A stretch of 64,000 nt of DNA from Clostridiales bacterium (GCA_012517815.1 JAAYUF010000113.1:1-64000), one strand, 5' to 3'. Counted from the stretch's first letter, positions 35,215 to 44,484 are shown. Translations and numbers: made by a program. The notes: generated by a model not told the origin, from the letters alone.

Positions 35215-35392
35215 GCCGATCCCCTCCCCGGATGAAACATGGCCGCGGTTTGCGGCTTCTGCGCAGATCATACCACGCGCGCCGTAAAATGGAAAGGCCC
35301 GCCGATAGCTTCCGACGGATGAAAGGGCTTTCTAACGCTTTATTTGTCATCGGCCGCGCGCACTAGATTTGTTCGGGATGGCATTAACATGG

Positions 35393-35425
35393 CGTTTTCG
35401 CGCATGCATTGAATGCCCGAAAACG
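35393..35425. promoter_or_regulatory. 33-bp interrupted palindrome in the divergent control region
   Basis: CGTTTTCG-c-GCAT and ATGC-c-CGAAAACG are exact mirror halves around GCATTGA. It lies between the divergent deacetylase and solute-binding protein genes, about 135 bp before the TTTACG/TATAGT promoter. It is probably an operator; no assignment to a regulator is possible from sequence. Confidence 0.6.
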
Positions 35426-35531
35426 ATTTTGCCCAAAAATGCGCGGTTTGCGCCCGCGCGATCGTCCGCCCGTCGCGCTCCGGTTAGCGCAATATTTGCA
35501 CGCAATATGGTAAAAAACGCAAAACCGGCGC

Positions 35532-35560
35532 TTTACGCTCCGATAAGGCTTTGGTATAGT
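35532..35560 (+). promoter_or_regulatory. Promoter of the pectin-locus transporter
   Basis: TTTACG and TATAGT are separated by 17 bp, about 50 bp upstream of the solute-binding protein start. Just upstream, repeated CGCAATATTTGC, CGCAATATGG and ACGCAAAACC boxes look like direct-repeat activator sites. Confidence 0.65.
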
Positions 35561-35610
35561 ACTCTCAGCGGAATCCATCTCTGTCCAAATGAAAAGGAGG
35601 CAACGGAATC

Positions 35611-36885
35611 ATGAAAAAACTCTTTGCGCTGCTCCTCGTTGTGAGCATGCTTGCCGCGGCCGGCGCCAACGCGCTCGCGGCCGAAACCACCGCCATCAGC
35701 TTCGCCTGGTGGGGCGGCGACGCGCGCCATGAAGCCACCCAGGCCGCTGTAAACGCTTACATGGCCGCCAACCCGGGCGTGACCATCAGCACCGATTACG
35801 GCGCCTGGACGGGCTGGGAGGAGAAAGTTTCCACCGCGCTGTACGCCGGCACCGCCGCGGACATCAACCAGGCCAACTGGAGCTGGCTGATCAACTACGG
35901 CAACGGCGGCAAGACCTTCGTGGACCTGAACGACTACGCCGAGTACATCGACCTGACCCAGTTTGACCAGAGCGCGCTGGACACCTGCACCGTGGACGGC
36001 AAGCTCAACGGCCTGCCCATCTCGGTCACCGGCCGCATCTTCTACTGGAACAGCGACACCTTCGCCAAGGCCGGCATCGATTTCCCGAAATCCTTCGCGG
36101 AGCTCAAGGCCGCGGGCGAAGTGTTCAAAACAAAGCTGGGCGACGATTACTACCCGCTGGTGATGGGCGAGTACGATCGCATGATCTTTATGGTATACTA
36201 TCTGGAGAGCAAGTACGGCAAGGCGTGGATCGAGAACAGCCAGCTGCAGTACGGCGCGGCCGAGATCGCCGAGGTGTTTGACGTGCTCAAGGAGCTGGAG
36301 GCCGCGCACGTCATCCCCAGCATCAAGACCATCCTGGGCGACGGCGCCGAGTCGCTGGACAAGAACCCCAAATGGACGGACGGCCGCTACGCCGGGATCC
36401 TGGAATGGGATTCTTCCGCCAGCAAGTTCCAAAAGGCCCTGAGCAATCCCGATGCCTTCACCGTGGGCGAGTACTTCGCCGATCTGGGCGCCTATCAGGG
36501 CGGCTTTACCAAGGTTTCGATGTGCTTTGCCATCAGCTCCACCGCCAAGGACCCCGTCGCCTGCGCGAAGTTCCTCAACTACCTCCTCAACGAGAAAGAG
36601 GGCGTGGAACTGCTCAACAGCCAGCGCGGCATTCCGGTGAGCAAGCAGGGCCTGAGCATCTGCAAGGAAAACAGCCTTCTGGATCCGCTGGTAGCCGCCG
36701 CCAACGGCAAGGTGGTTGCGTGGTGCCAGTTCAAGCTCGACCCCTACTTTGAGGACGCGGGCCTGCGCGCGGAAAACGACGGCGTGTACTACGACGCGCA
36801 GCAGGGCGTGAGCTACGGCGATTACACCTCCGCCGAGGCCGCGCAGATTCTGATCGACGGCATCAACGAGGTGCTGGCCAAGTAA
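35611..36885 (+). CDS. CUT1 ABC transporter solute-binding protein of the pectin locus
   Basis: 424 residues. The signal peptide MKKLFALLLVVSMLAAAGANALAAETT ends in ALA-A, again without a lipobox Cys. The mature protein follows the SBP_bac_1 pattern (ISFAWWGGDARHEATQAAVNAY, ADINQANWSWLINYG, GRIFYWNSDTFAKAGIDFPKSFAELKAAG). The many Trp/Tyr residues fit an oligosaccharide ligand. Neighbouring GH28, GH105 and CE8 enzymes point to oligogalacturonides or rhamnogalacturonan fragments. It starts behind AAAAGGAGG. Confidence 0.92.
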   Translation: MKKLFALLLVVSMLAAAGANALAAETTAISFAWWGGDARHEATQAAVNAYMAANPGVTISTDYGAWTGWEEKVSTALYAGTAADINQANWSWLINYGNGGKTFVDLNDYAEYIDLTQFDQSALDTCTVDGKLNGLPISVTGRIFYWNSDTFAKAGIDFPKSFAELKAAGEVFKTKLGDDYYPLVMGEYDRMIFMVYYLESKYGKAWIENSQLQYGAAEIAEVFDVLKELEAAHVIPSIKTILGDGAESLDKNPKWTDGRYAGILEWDSSASKFQKALSNPDAFTVGEYFADLGAYQGGFTKVSMCFAISSTAKDPVACAKFLNYLLNEKEGVELLNSQRGIPVSKQGLSICKENSLLDPLVAAANGKVVAWCQFKLDPYFEDAGLRAENDGVYYDAQQGVSYGDYTSAEAAQILIDGINEVLAK

Positions 36886-36899
36886 CGTTCCCTGCCCGC

Positions 36900-36962
36900 C
36901 CGTGGACCGCCGCCGTACTTTCCCCGGCAGGCGGTCCGCGCCGGGCGGGCGTCGCCCCGCCG
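36900..36962 (+). repeat. GC-rich hairpin between binding protein and permease genes
   Basis: GCCCGCCCGTGGACCGCC and GGCGGTCCGCGCCGGGCGGGC pair with a few mismatches. No T run follows, so it may protect the binding-protein mRNA more than terminate it. The rest of the 210-bp gap has no gene. Confidence 0.45.
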
Positions 36963-37098
36963 AGGCCGCCCGGGCATCGCCCGGGCATCGCAGGCGCTCG
37001 GCCGCCGCCGGGCAGGCGCCGCCGGACAGGGTTCCGGCGCGGCCTGCCCGCGGCTTTCCCGCCCCGCATCCGGCTTACGCCTCAAAGGAGGTCGCGCC

Positions 37099-38022
37099 AT
37101 GACCCGCCCCACCGCCGCCCCCGTCCTACGGCCACGCACGGGCCGGGCGTATGCCCGCCGCAACGTCGGCTGGCTGTACATCCTGCCGTGGATCGCCGGC
37201 TTTCTGGTGTTCAAGCTCTATCCCTTCGCGTCGTCGCTGATCTACAGCTTCACCGATTTTCACCTGTTCAAGGGCATCACCGAATACGGCGTGATGAACT
37301 ACGTTGATATTTTCTCCACACGCAAAATTGTCGCGGCGCTGTCGGCCACGGTGTGGTACGCGCTGACCACCGTGCCGCTCAAGCTGACCTTCGCGCTGCT
37401 GATCGCCTATATTCTCAACTTTAAAATCCGCGGGCAAAACCTGTTTCGCACGGCGTACTACGTCCCCTCCATCCTGGGCGGGAGCGTCGCCATCGCGGTG
37501 CTGTGGAAGGCGCTGTTCCGCGACGAAGGGCTGGTTAACACCCTGCTTGGCTACCTGGGCATTCAGGGCCCCACGTGGCTGTCCGATCCGGCGTACGCCA
37601 TCTGGATCATCTGCCTGTTGCGCGTGTGGCAGTTCGGCAGCGCCATGGTGCTGTTTCTGGCGGCCCTGAAGGGCGTGCCGGAGGACCTTTACGAGGCGGC
37701 CACCATCGACGGGGCGGGCCGCGTCCGGCAATTCTTCGGCGTTACCGTTCCGCTGATTACCCCGGTGATCTTCTACAACCTGATTACCCAGCTTTGCGTG
37801 GCGTTTCAGGAGTTCAACGGGCCCTACATCATCACCAACGGCGGGCCGCGCGGCTCTACCACGCTCATCGCCATGCTGGTGTACAACTACGGCTTCAAGC
37901 TCAACGAAATGGGCATGGCCAGCGCCCTGGCCTGGGTGATGTTCCTGGCCGTGGGGGTGCTGACGGTCCTTTCCTTCCTGAGCCAGAAATACTGGGTTTA
38001 CTACGGCGACGGGGAGAGGTGA
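37099..38022 (+). CDS. CUT1 ABC transporter permease (MalF-type) of the pectin locus
   Basis: 307 residues starting ATG behind AAAGGAGG. After a short charged N-terminus (RTGRAYARRNVGWLYILPWIAGFLVFKLYP) there are six TM segments. The EAA loop is VPEDLYEAATIDGAGRVRQFFGVTVPLITP. It is followed 7 bp later by the partner permease. It lacks a cognate ATPase gene, like the first CUT1 system. Confidence 0.94.
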   Translation: MTRPTAAPVLRPRTGRAYARRNVGWLYILPWIAGFLVFKLYPFASSLIYSFTDFHLFKGITEYGVMNYVDIFSTRKIVAALSATVWYALTTVPLKLTFALLIAYILNFKIRGQNLFRTAYYVPSILGGSVAIAVLWKALFRDEGLVNTLLGYLGIQGPTWLSDPAYAIWIICLLRVWQFGSAMVLFLAALKGVPEDLYEAATIDGAGRVRQFFGVTVPLITPVIFYNLITQLCVAFQEFNGPYIITNGGPRGSTTLIAMLVYNYGFKLNEMGMASALAWVMFLAVGVLTVLSFLSQKYWVYYGDGER

Positions 38023-38029
38023 TCATACG

Positions 38030-38887
38030 TTGAATGCCCGCACCCATAAAAAGCTGACCCTGCTTGCCCAGTACGGCATCCTGCTGCTGGTGGGCACGGT
38101 GATGATCTACCCGCTGCTGTGGATGGCGATGTCCACCTTCAAGACCAACGCCGATATGTTCAACGGCGTAAGCCTCCTGCCCCGGGCGTGGACGCTGGAC
38201 GGCTGGCGGGACGCGATGGCCGACTACGGCGGCGATCTGGACATCTGGCGCGCCATGGTCAACACCTACCGCTACGTGCTGCCCAAGGTGCTGTTCACGG
38301 TTATCTCCTGCACGCTGGCGGCCTACGGTTTTGGCCGTTTCCGCTTCCGGGGCCGGGGCGCGATGTTTGGGCTGATGCTTTCCATGCTCTTCCTGCCCCA
38401 GGTGGTGCTCAACGTTCCGCAGTACATCCTGTTTAACCAGTTCGGGTGGATCAACAGCCCGTGGTACGCGCCGCTGATCGTGCCCACGATGTTCGCCACG
38501 GAAAGCTATTTCGTTTTCATGCTGGTGCAGTTCATGCGCGGCATTCCCCGGGAGCTGGACGAGGCCGCCACCATCGACGGCTGCGGCTCGCTTCAGACGC
38601 TTTGGCGGGTGATCGCGCCCCTGCTGCGGCCGGCGCTGGTATCGGTGGCGCTGTTCCAGTTCATGTGGTCGTCCAACGACTTCATGGGGCCGCTTTTGTA
38701 CGTGACCACGCAATCCAACAAGCCCGCCTCGCTGTTTGTGAAGCTCAGCATGGACGCGGACGCGGGCTTCAGCTGGAACCGGGTGCTCGCCGTATCGCTG
38801 ATTTCCATCCTCCCGTCGCTGCTGGTGTTTTTCGCGGCGCAAAAGCAGTTCATCGACGGCATCGCGGCGGGCTCCATCAAGGGCTGA
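38030..38887 (+). CDS. CUT1 ABC transporter permease (MalG-type) of the pectin locus
   Basis: 285 residues with a TTG start behind GAGAGGTGA. Six TM segments; the EAA loop is IPRELDEAATIDGCGSLQTLWRVIAPLLRP, and the C-terminal FIDGIAAGSIKG is typical of MalG partners. Together with the preceding permease and binding protein it should import a pectin-derived oligosaccharide. The following gene is convergent. Confidence 0.94.
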   Translation: MNARTHKKLTLLAQYGILLLVGTVMIYPLLWMAMSTFKTNADMFNGVSLLPRAWTLDGWRDAMADYGGDLDIWRAMVNTYRYVLPKVLFTVISCTLAAYGFGRFRFRGRGAMFGLMLSMLFLPQVVLNVPQYILFNQFGWINSPWYAPLIVPTMFATESYFVFMLVQFMRGIPRELDEAATIDGCGSLQTLWRVIAPLLRPALVSVALFQFMWSSNDFMGPLLYVTTQSNKPASLFVKLSMDADAGFSWNRVLAVSLISILPSLLVFFAAQKQFIDGIAAGSIKG

Positions 38888-38928
38888 AACGGCGCGCGGG
38901 CAGGATAAAGCCGCCCGGGCGCTCCCGG

Positions 38929-39783
38929 TCAGGGCTGTACGCGGAACATCTTGCGGTACTCCTTGGGCGAAAGTCCCGTGCCGATGCGGAACATCCGCGA
39001 AAAGTGCCCGGGGGTCGCGTAGCCCACCTCCTGGGCGACCTCGGACACCGGCGTCGCGGTGTTCTCCAGCAGATCCTTGGCGGCGCGCAGGCGTACGCCG
39101 TTAACGTATTCCATCACGCCGATGTTGGTGGTCTGCTTGAACAGGCGGCTTAGGTAGCAGCGGCTCAAATGAAAGCGACCGGCCAGCACGTCCAGGGTGA
39201 GCTTCTCCCGGTAGTGCGCCGAGACGTACCCGGCCACGGCGTCGATGGTCTTGTTGCTGATGCGCGCCGCGTCCCGTTCGGCCTTGCTCTGGGAGGCTTT
39301 GTACTCGGTCAGGAGCACCAGGAGCTCGCAAAGCAGCAGGCGGCGCATGGCGACGGCCGTGGGGGTTTCGCAGGCTCCCGCGGTTACAAGCTTGGCCAGG
39401 ATTTCCTCCGTCTGCGCGCGGGCGCGCATGTCCAGCGCGAGCACCTTTTGCCCCGAGTGGAACAGCGCCAGCAGGTCCACATCCGGGAAACAGCGCGCGA
39501 CCGGGGCGATCAGCTCCTCGCAGAAATTGAGGACGACGCGCGCGTGCGGCTCGTCGTGCACGCTGGACGCCTTGTGGATCTCCGACTGGTCGATGAGCAC
39601 CACATTGCCCACGTTGATGAAATACGCGCTGTCCTCGATGAAATACTTGCGCGTGCCGGAAAGCTGATAGTAGATTTCGTACTTTTTGTGGAAATGGAAG
39701 CTGGACATGCTGTAGCCGCCGCTGCGCTGCGCCTTGTTGATGTAAAAATCGTAGTGCGGCGAAAACACGTAGTACTGCACCAT
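38929..39783 (-). CDS. AraC-family regulator with cupin sensor domain
   Basis: 284 residues. The N-terminal half is a cupin-like sugar sensor (SSFHFHKKYEIYYQLSGTRKYFIEDSAYFINVGNVVLID); the C-terminal 100 residues hold two helix-turn-helix motifs (LTLDVLAGRFHLSRCYLSRLFKQ and VSEVAQEVGYATPGHFSRMFRIGTGLSPKEYRK). It lies between the transporter and GH28 genes, divergent from the latter, and probably activates one or both in response to an oligosaccharide. The gap to GH28 contains an inverted repeat that could be its site. Confidence 0.92.
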   Translation of the reverse strand: MVQYYVFSPHYDFYINKAQRSGGYSMSSFHFHKKYEIYYQLSGTRKYFIEDSAYFINVGNVVLIDQSEIHKASSVHDEPHARVVLNFCEELIAPVARCFPDVDLLALFHSGQKVLALDMRARAQTEEILAKLVTAGACETPTAVAMRRLLLCELLVLLTEYKASQSKAERDAARISNKTIDAVAGYVSAHYREKLTLDVLAGRFHLSRCYLSRLFKQTTNIGVMEYVNGVRLRAAKDLLENTATPVSEVAQEVGYATPGHFSRMFRIGTGLSPKEYRKMFRVQP

Positions 39784-39808
39784 CGATCACAGCCTCCCTT
39801 CCGGTTCC

Positions 39809-39826
39809 GTATCAAGCCCATGATAC
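39809..39826. promoter_or_regulatory. Inverted repeat between the divergent araC-type and GH28 genes
   Basis: GTATCA and TGATAC are exact inverted arms 6 bp apart. The site lies about 25 bp upstream of the AraC-type start and 90 bp before the GH28 start, suited to an operator. Confidence 0.5.
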
Positions 39827-39914
39827 CGCAAGCCGCCCGCTTCCACAAGCCCCCGGGCCCTTCGCGCGGGGCGGCGGCGGGGCGGATCACCCCAAGCAAA
39901 GGATGGATAGGCGC

Positions 39915-41492
39915 ATGGATTTTTCCCTGCCGGCCATTGGCAAACGCTGCGTAACGCTGGAAATCGACGACGATACCTGCTACTTTTCCCGCGCGCCCTA
40001 CGAGGTGTACCTCAACGGCGCCTTTTTGCGCGCCGAGCGCCACAATGTGATCACCCTGCACGGCCTCGCCCCTGCCACCGCCTACACGGTGGAGGTGCGC
40101 CGCGAGGGCGAGAGCGCCGACCGCTCGTTTACCACCGCGCCGGAAACGGTGCTGCTGGACGTGCGGCGCTTCGGCGCGCGCGGCGACGGCGTAACGCCGG
40201 ATACGGCCATGCTGCAGGCCGCCCTGCTGGCCTGCCCCGCCGGGGGCACGGTGCGTGTGCCGGCCGGCGCGTACCTCACCGGCCCGCTGTTTTTGCAAAG
40301 CGACATCACCCTGTGGCTGGACGAGGGCGCGGTGCTGCTGGGCGACCCCGACCGCGCGCATTACCCCGTGCTGCCCGGCATGAGCGAAAGCACCGACGAA
40401 ACCACCGAGTACAACCTGGGCACCTGGGAAGGGAACCCTCTGGACAGCTTCGCCTCGCTGCTGACCGGCATCGGGGTGCGCAACGTGGACATCGCGGGCC
40501 CCGGCGCGCTGGACGCCAACGCCCACAACGGCGACTGGTGGCGGGACGCCAAGGTGAAACGCGGCGCGTGGCGGCCGCGCATGGTGTTCCTCAACCGCTG
40601 CGAAAACGTGCGCCTGCAGGGCGTCACCCTGCGCAACGCCTACGCGTGGACGGTGCACCCCTACTACTCCCGGCGGCTTCAGTTTTTAAACCTCGTGATC
40701 CAAAACCACGCCGATTCCCCCAACACCGACGGCATCGATCCCGAATCCAGCGAGGATGTGGCGATTCTGGGCTGCCACCTGTCCACAGGGGACGACTGCA
40801 TCGCCATCAAAAGCGGCAAAATCTATCAGGGGCTATACCACTACGCGCCCACGCGAGGCGTTGATATCCGCAACTGCCTGCTGTGCCGGGGGCACGGCGG
40901 GGTGGTGATGGGGAGCGAAATCGCCAGCGGGGTGTACGACGTGCGCATCAGCCGCTGCCTGTTTCGCGGAACCGACCGGGGCTTGCGCGTTAAAACCCGG
41001 CGCGGCCGCGGCGAGCGCTCGGTGCTGGATCGGGTCACCATGGAAAACGTGCGCATGGAGGACGTGGCGGTGCCCTTTACCATCAACATGTTCTACTGCT
41101 GCGATCCCGACGGCCACAGCGATTTTGTGCAGAACCGAAACCCCCGGCCCGTGGAGCCGGCGGTCACCCCGGCCATCGGCACCCTGCGCGTGCGGGGCGC
41201 CGTGTGCGAGGGCGCGCAGGCGGCGGGCGGGTTCTTCTTCGGCCTGCCGGAGCGGCCCATCGAGGCCGTGGAGCTGACGGATGTGGAAATCGTCTTTTCC
41301 CCGGATGCCCGGCCCTCCGTACCCGTGATGATGGACGGGCTGGAACCGGTGTGCCGGCTGGGGCTGTACGCGCACAACGTCAAGCGGCTGGCGCTGCGCA
41401 ACGTGACCCTGCGAAACGCCCAAACCTGCGCGCCGGTGCTGGTGGACGTGGGGCGCTTTTCCGAGGAGGCCTGCCGCTATGACGCCGATTGA
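39915..41492 (+). CDS. GH28 polygalacturonase-family hydrolase with N-terminal Fn3-like domain
   Basis: The second ATG (39915) is better placed behind AAAGGATGG than the first at 39903. 525 residues: a beta-rich Fn3-like domain at about 1-80 (HGLAPATAYTVEVRREG), then the right-handed beta-helix. The catalytic aspartates are in NTDG (Asp272) and GDDC (Asp293/294), with His327 in GHGGVVMGSE and a basic RVKTRRGRG in place of the usual RIKT. There is no signal peptide, so it acts inside the cell on imported galacturonides; exo-acting or rhamnogalacturonan-type activity is possible. GH105 follows with a 14-bp overlap, which ties the two in one operon. Confidence 0.92.
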   Translation: MDFSLPAIGKRCVTLEIDDDTCYFSRAPYEVYLNGAFLRAERHNVITLHGLAPATAYTVEVRREGESADRSFTTAPETVLLDVRRFGARGDGVTPDTAMLQAALLACPAGGTVRVPAGAYLTGPLFLQSDITLWLDEGAVLLGDPDRAHYPVLPGMSESTDETTEYNLGTWEGNPLDSFASLLTGIGVRNVDIAGPGALDANAHNGDWWRDAKVKRGAWRPRMVFLNRCENVRLQGVTLRNAYAWTVHPYYSRRLQFLNLVIQNHADSPNTDGIDPESSEDVAILGCHLSTGDDCIAIKSGKIYQGLYHYAPTRGVDIRNCLLCRGHGGVVMGSEIASGVYDVRISRCLFRGTDRGLRVKTRRGRGERSVLDRVTMENVRMEDVAVPFTINMFYCCDPDGHSDFVQNRNPRPVEPAVTPAIGTLRVRGAVCEGAQAAGGFFFGLPERPIEAVELTDVEIVFSPDARPSVPVMMDGLEPVCRLGLYAHNVKRLALRNVTLRNAQTCAPVLVDVGRFSEEACRYDAD

Positions 41493-42648
41493 GGCCTGCG
41501 ACCTGCTGCGACGCTCTCTTGACGGGATGCTGAGCGGCAGCACGCCGGACCGCCCGCTGTGGAACCAGGAACTGCTGCGAAGCGGCGGGAAAAACCGATG
41601 GAACTACATTGACGGCGTGATGATCACCGCTGTTTTGGCTCTCTGCGAAGCGACCGGCGAGGAGGCGCTCCTGCGCTTTGCCGACGGCTTCGTGGGCGCG
41701 TTTGTGGCGGAGGACGGCACCATCCGCGGGTACGACGCCGCCGAGCAAAACCTGGACAACCTGAGCCCCGGCCGCAACCTGTTCCCCCTGTACCGCCTTA
41801 CGGGGCGGGAGAAGTACCGCCGGGCGATGGATACCCTGCGCGCCCAGCTGGAAACCGCGCCGCGCACGCGGGAGGGCAGCTTCTGGCATAAGCGCATCTA
41901 TCCGGGGCAGGTATGGCTGGACGGCCTGTACATGGCCCAGCCCTTCTACATGGAATACGAAACCCGCTACCACCGCATGCGCGGCTGCGCGGATGTGTTC
42001 GCCCAGTTGCGCAACGCGCGCCGCCTGATGCGGGACGGGGCCACGGGCCTTTACTACCACGGCTACGATGAAACCCGCGCCATGCCGTGGGCCGATCCCG
42101 TAACGGGTTTGAGCGCGAGCTTCTGGCTGCGCTCAATCGGCTGGCTGTATGTGGCGCTGGTGGATTGCCTTGCCGCGATGAGCGACGAACTCTACTACGA
42201 GTACCGCACCCTGCAAGCCATGCTGCGGGAGCTGAGCGACGCGCTGCTGCCCTGGCAGGGCGAAAACGGGATGTTCCATCAGGTGGTGGACAGCCCCGGC
42301 GAGCCCGGCAACTACCCCGAAACCAGCGGCACCGCGCTGGTGGCCTACGGGATGCTCCGGGCCGCGCGGCTGGGCTTCCTGCCCGCGCGCTACGCGGCGC
42401 ACGGCCTGCGCGCCTTTCAGGGTACGGCGGATACCTGGCTTGCCGCCAACCCGGACGGTTCCGTCCGGCTGGGCGGCATCTGCCTGGTGGCGGGGCTGGG
42501 CGGGCCGGCCGGCCGAGCCGGCACCCACGCCTACTACTACGGCGAGCCGGTGGTGGAAAATGAGGCCAAGGGCATCGGGCCCATGCTGCTGGCCGCCTCG
42601 GAAGTGCTGCGCCGGGAGGCGGCGGGCGGAGCGCCGGCAAATCGGTAA
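41479..42648 (+). CDS. GH105 unsaturated rhamnogalacturonyl/galacturonyl hydrolase
   Basis: 389 residues, alpha/alpha-barrel YteR/YesR-like protein that removes the unsaturated uronic acid left by pectate or rhamnogalacturonan lyases. Family markers: WNYIDGVMITAVLAL near the start, the catalytic Asp region GQVWLDGLYMAQPFYMEY, FWLRSIGWLYVAL and a late NYPETSGTALVAYG. There is no signal peptide. The start ATG is inside the 3' end of the GH28 gene behind GAGGAGG, so translation is coupled. Confidence 0.9.
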   Translation: MTPIEACDLLRRSLDGMLSGSTPDRPLWNQELLRSGGKNRWNYIDGVMITAVLALCEATGEEALLRFADGFVGAFVAEDGTIRGYDAAEQNLDNLSPGRNLFPLYRLTGREKYRRAMDTLRAQLETAPRTREGSFWHKRIYPGQVWLDGLYMAQPFYMEYETRYHRMRGCADVFAQLRNARRLMRDGATGLYYHGYDETRAMPWADPVTGLSASFWLRSIGWLYVALVDCLAAMSDELYYEYRTLQAMLRELSDALLPWQGENGMFHQVVDSPGEPGNYPETSGTALVAYGMLRAARLGFLPARYAAHGLRAFQGTADTWLAANPDGSVRLGGICLVAGLGGPAGRAGTHAYYYGEPVVENEAKGIGPMLLAASEVLRREAAGGAPANR

Positions 42649-43503
42649 CGGGAAATCCTACAGGGGGTTCTGCCGGTGCCGCTCAGGGCCTGTCTGGTTT
42701 ACGCTGGGGCGGGGAAACGGCATGGGTGCCGGCGACGGACAAGGCCGGTGCGCGGCATGGGTTCGGCTTGGTTCAGGTAAGTGGCGCGGGTTGCGGGTTG
42801 CTCGGTACAGGCAGCCGGAACGCGTTGCGGGCCTTGCAGCATGGGCGGCCGGAATGCGTTGCGATCCTCTCGGTACGGGCGACCGGAATGCGTTGCGGGC
42901 CTCGCACCATGAGCGGCCGGAATGCGTTGCAGACCTTGCTGCACAGGCGGCCGGAACAGATTGCGAACCTCTCGGTACGGGCGACCCGAATGCGTTGCGA
43001 GCTTTACATCATAGGCGACCGGAACAGGTTGCGTTCTTATCAGTACGGGCGGCCGGAATGCGTTGCGGGCCTCTCGGTACGGGCGACCCGAATGCGTTGC
43101 GAGCTTCACAGCATAGGCAGCCGGAACGCGTTGCGGGCCTTGCAGCATGGGCGGCCGGAACAGGTTGCGATCCTCTCGGTACAGGGGACCCGAATACGTT
43201 GCGGGCTTTACAGCATAGGCGACTGGAACAGGTTGTGGGCCTCTCGGTACAGGCGGCCGGAATGCGTTGCAGACCTTGCTGCACAGGCGGCCGGAAAGGT
43301 TCACGATAAAGCAGCCGTGCGACAACCTTCTCCAGCCAACTTGCCGCCCGTTTCGCCAGGCGCCACCAGGGGCGCTGGATGCTGGCCCCCGTGGCCATCA
43401 TCCAACAGGCTAAGCCGTATCGCTTCTATTTCATCCTTGCGCCGCGCCCCACAGCGACAGCCGTACCCCAAACCTTGCCGGCAAGCCCTTGGGAGGTACC
43501 GTC
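42649..43503. repeat. Tandem array of degenerate 34-bp units in the GH105-CE8 gap
   Basis: Between about 42800 and 43300 roughly 14 consecutive units of 34 bp follow the pattern CCGGAATGCGTTGCGGGCC + TCTCGGTACGGGCGA, with variable middles (CTTGCAGCATGGG, TTTACATCATAGG). Units abut without spacers and many carry the core AACGCGTT or AATGCGTTGC. All frames remain open, giving several false ORFs. The flanks (42649-42799, 43301-43503) show no gene. Confidence 0.85.
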
Positions 43504-44484
43504 ATGCTCACCATCCGGGTGGAAAAGAATGGCACAGGCGATTTTCGCACCGTTGCGGAGGCGCTGCAAAGCGTACCCTACGCGCTGCCTGCCCTTATCG
43601 TGATCGGCGAGGGCGTGTTTGAGGAAAAGCTGTTCAGCGATCACCGGGACATCCGGATGGAGGGCAGCGGCCCGGGCCGCACGGTGCTTCGCTGGGCGGA
43701 CGGGGCGAAACACCCGCACGCGGACGGAACCCTCACCGGCACCTTCCGCAGTTACACGCTGTTCCTGGGCGGCGGGCGGGCATCGCTTGCGCGCCTCACA
43801 GTGGAAAACGCCGCGGGCGACGGCGAGCGGCACGGGCAGGGGCTCGCCGTCTACGCGGACGCGGAGCGGGTTTTCATGGAGGAGGTTCAGCTGCTGGGCT
43901 GTCAGGATACGCTGTTTTGCGCCCCCCTGCCGCAAAAGGAACGCCTGCCGCGAGGCTTTCTGGGCCCGCGCGCGCTGACCCCGCGCGTGCCCTCGCGGCA
44001 GCAGTACCGTCGCTGCGAGATCCACGGGGACGTGGATTTCATTTTCGGCGGCGCGGACGCTTTGTTTGAGGATTGCACCCTGGTATCCCGCGACCGGGGC
44101 GAAGCCGTAAACGGCTATGTCGCCGCCCCCTCGGGCGGGGCGGACGGGGCGGGCTTCCTGTTTGCGGGCTGCCGCTTTGTATCCGCCGCGCCCGCGGGCA
44201 CCGTATACCTGGGCCGCCCATGGCGCGAAACCGGCCGCGCGGTGCTTTTGGGCTGCGCGCTGGGCGCGCACATCCGACCGGAAGGCTGGTCTGCCTGGGA
44301 GCCCGGGCAGCGGGAGCCGCGCGCATTCTTTGCCGAGTACCGCAGCGCCGGGCCGGGAGCGAACCCCGACGCCCGGGTGGAATGGTCGCATGAGTTGACG
44401 GAGCGCGAAGCCGCCGATTGGTACGCCCGGGCCGAGGCGATCCGCAGGGATGCTGCGGGGATCGATCCGCCGACATCCGCATGA
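43504..44484 (+). CDS. CE8 pectin methylesterase-like protein
   Basis: The ATG at 43504 follows GGGAGG (326 residues). Pectinesterases remove methyl groups from galacturonan. The catalytic set is visible: transition-state Gln in GCQDTLFC, the acid/base and nucleophile Asp in DVDFIFGGADALFEDC, and the substrate-binding Arg/Trp in YLGRPWRETG. The parallel beta-helix starts at the N-terminus with no signal peptide, so it too appears cytoplasmic, acting on imported methylated oligogalacturonides. It is separated from GH105 by the 34-bp repeat array. Confidence 0.92.
   Translation: MLTIRVEKNGTGDFRTVAEALQSVPYALPALIVIGEGVFEEKLFSDHRDIRMEGSGPGRTVLRWADGAKHPHADGTLTGTFRSYTLFLGGGRASLARLTVENAAGDGERHGQGLAVYADAERVFMEEVQLLGCQDTLFCAPLPQKERLPRGFLGPRALTPRVPSRQQYRRCEIHGDVDFIFGGADALFEDCTLVSRDRGEAVNGYVAAPSGGADGAGFLFAGCRFVSAAPAGTVYLGRPWRETGRAVLLGCALGAHIRPEGWSAWEPGQREPRAFFAEYRSAGPGANPDARVEWSHELTEREAADWYARAEAIRRDAAGIDPPTSA

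Noticed and set aside
42800-43300. CRISPR array or PPR-like repeat protein from open frames
   Set aside because: The 34-bp units have no spacers. Open frames on both strands come from the repeat, with no start signal and no conserved product.
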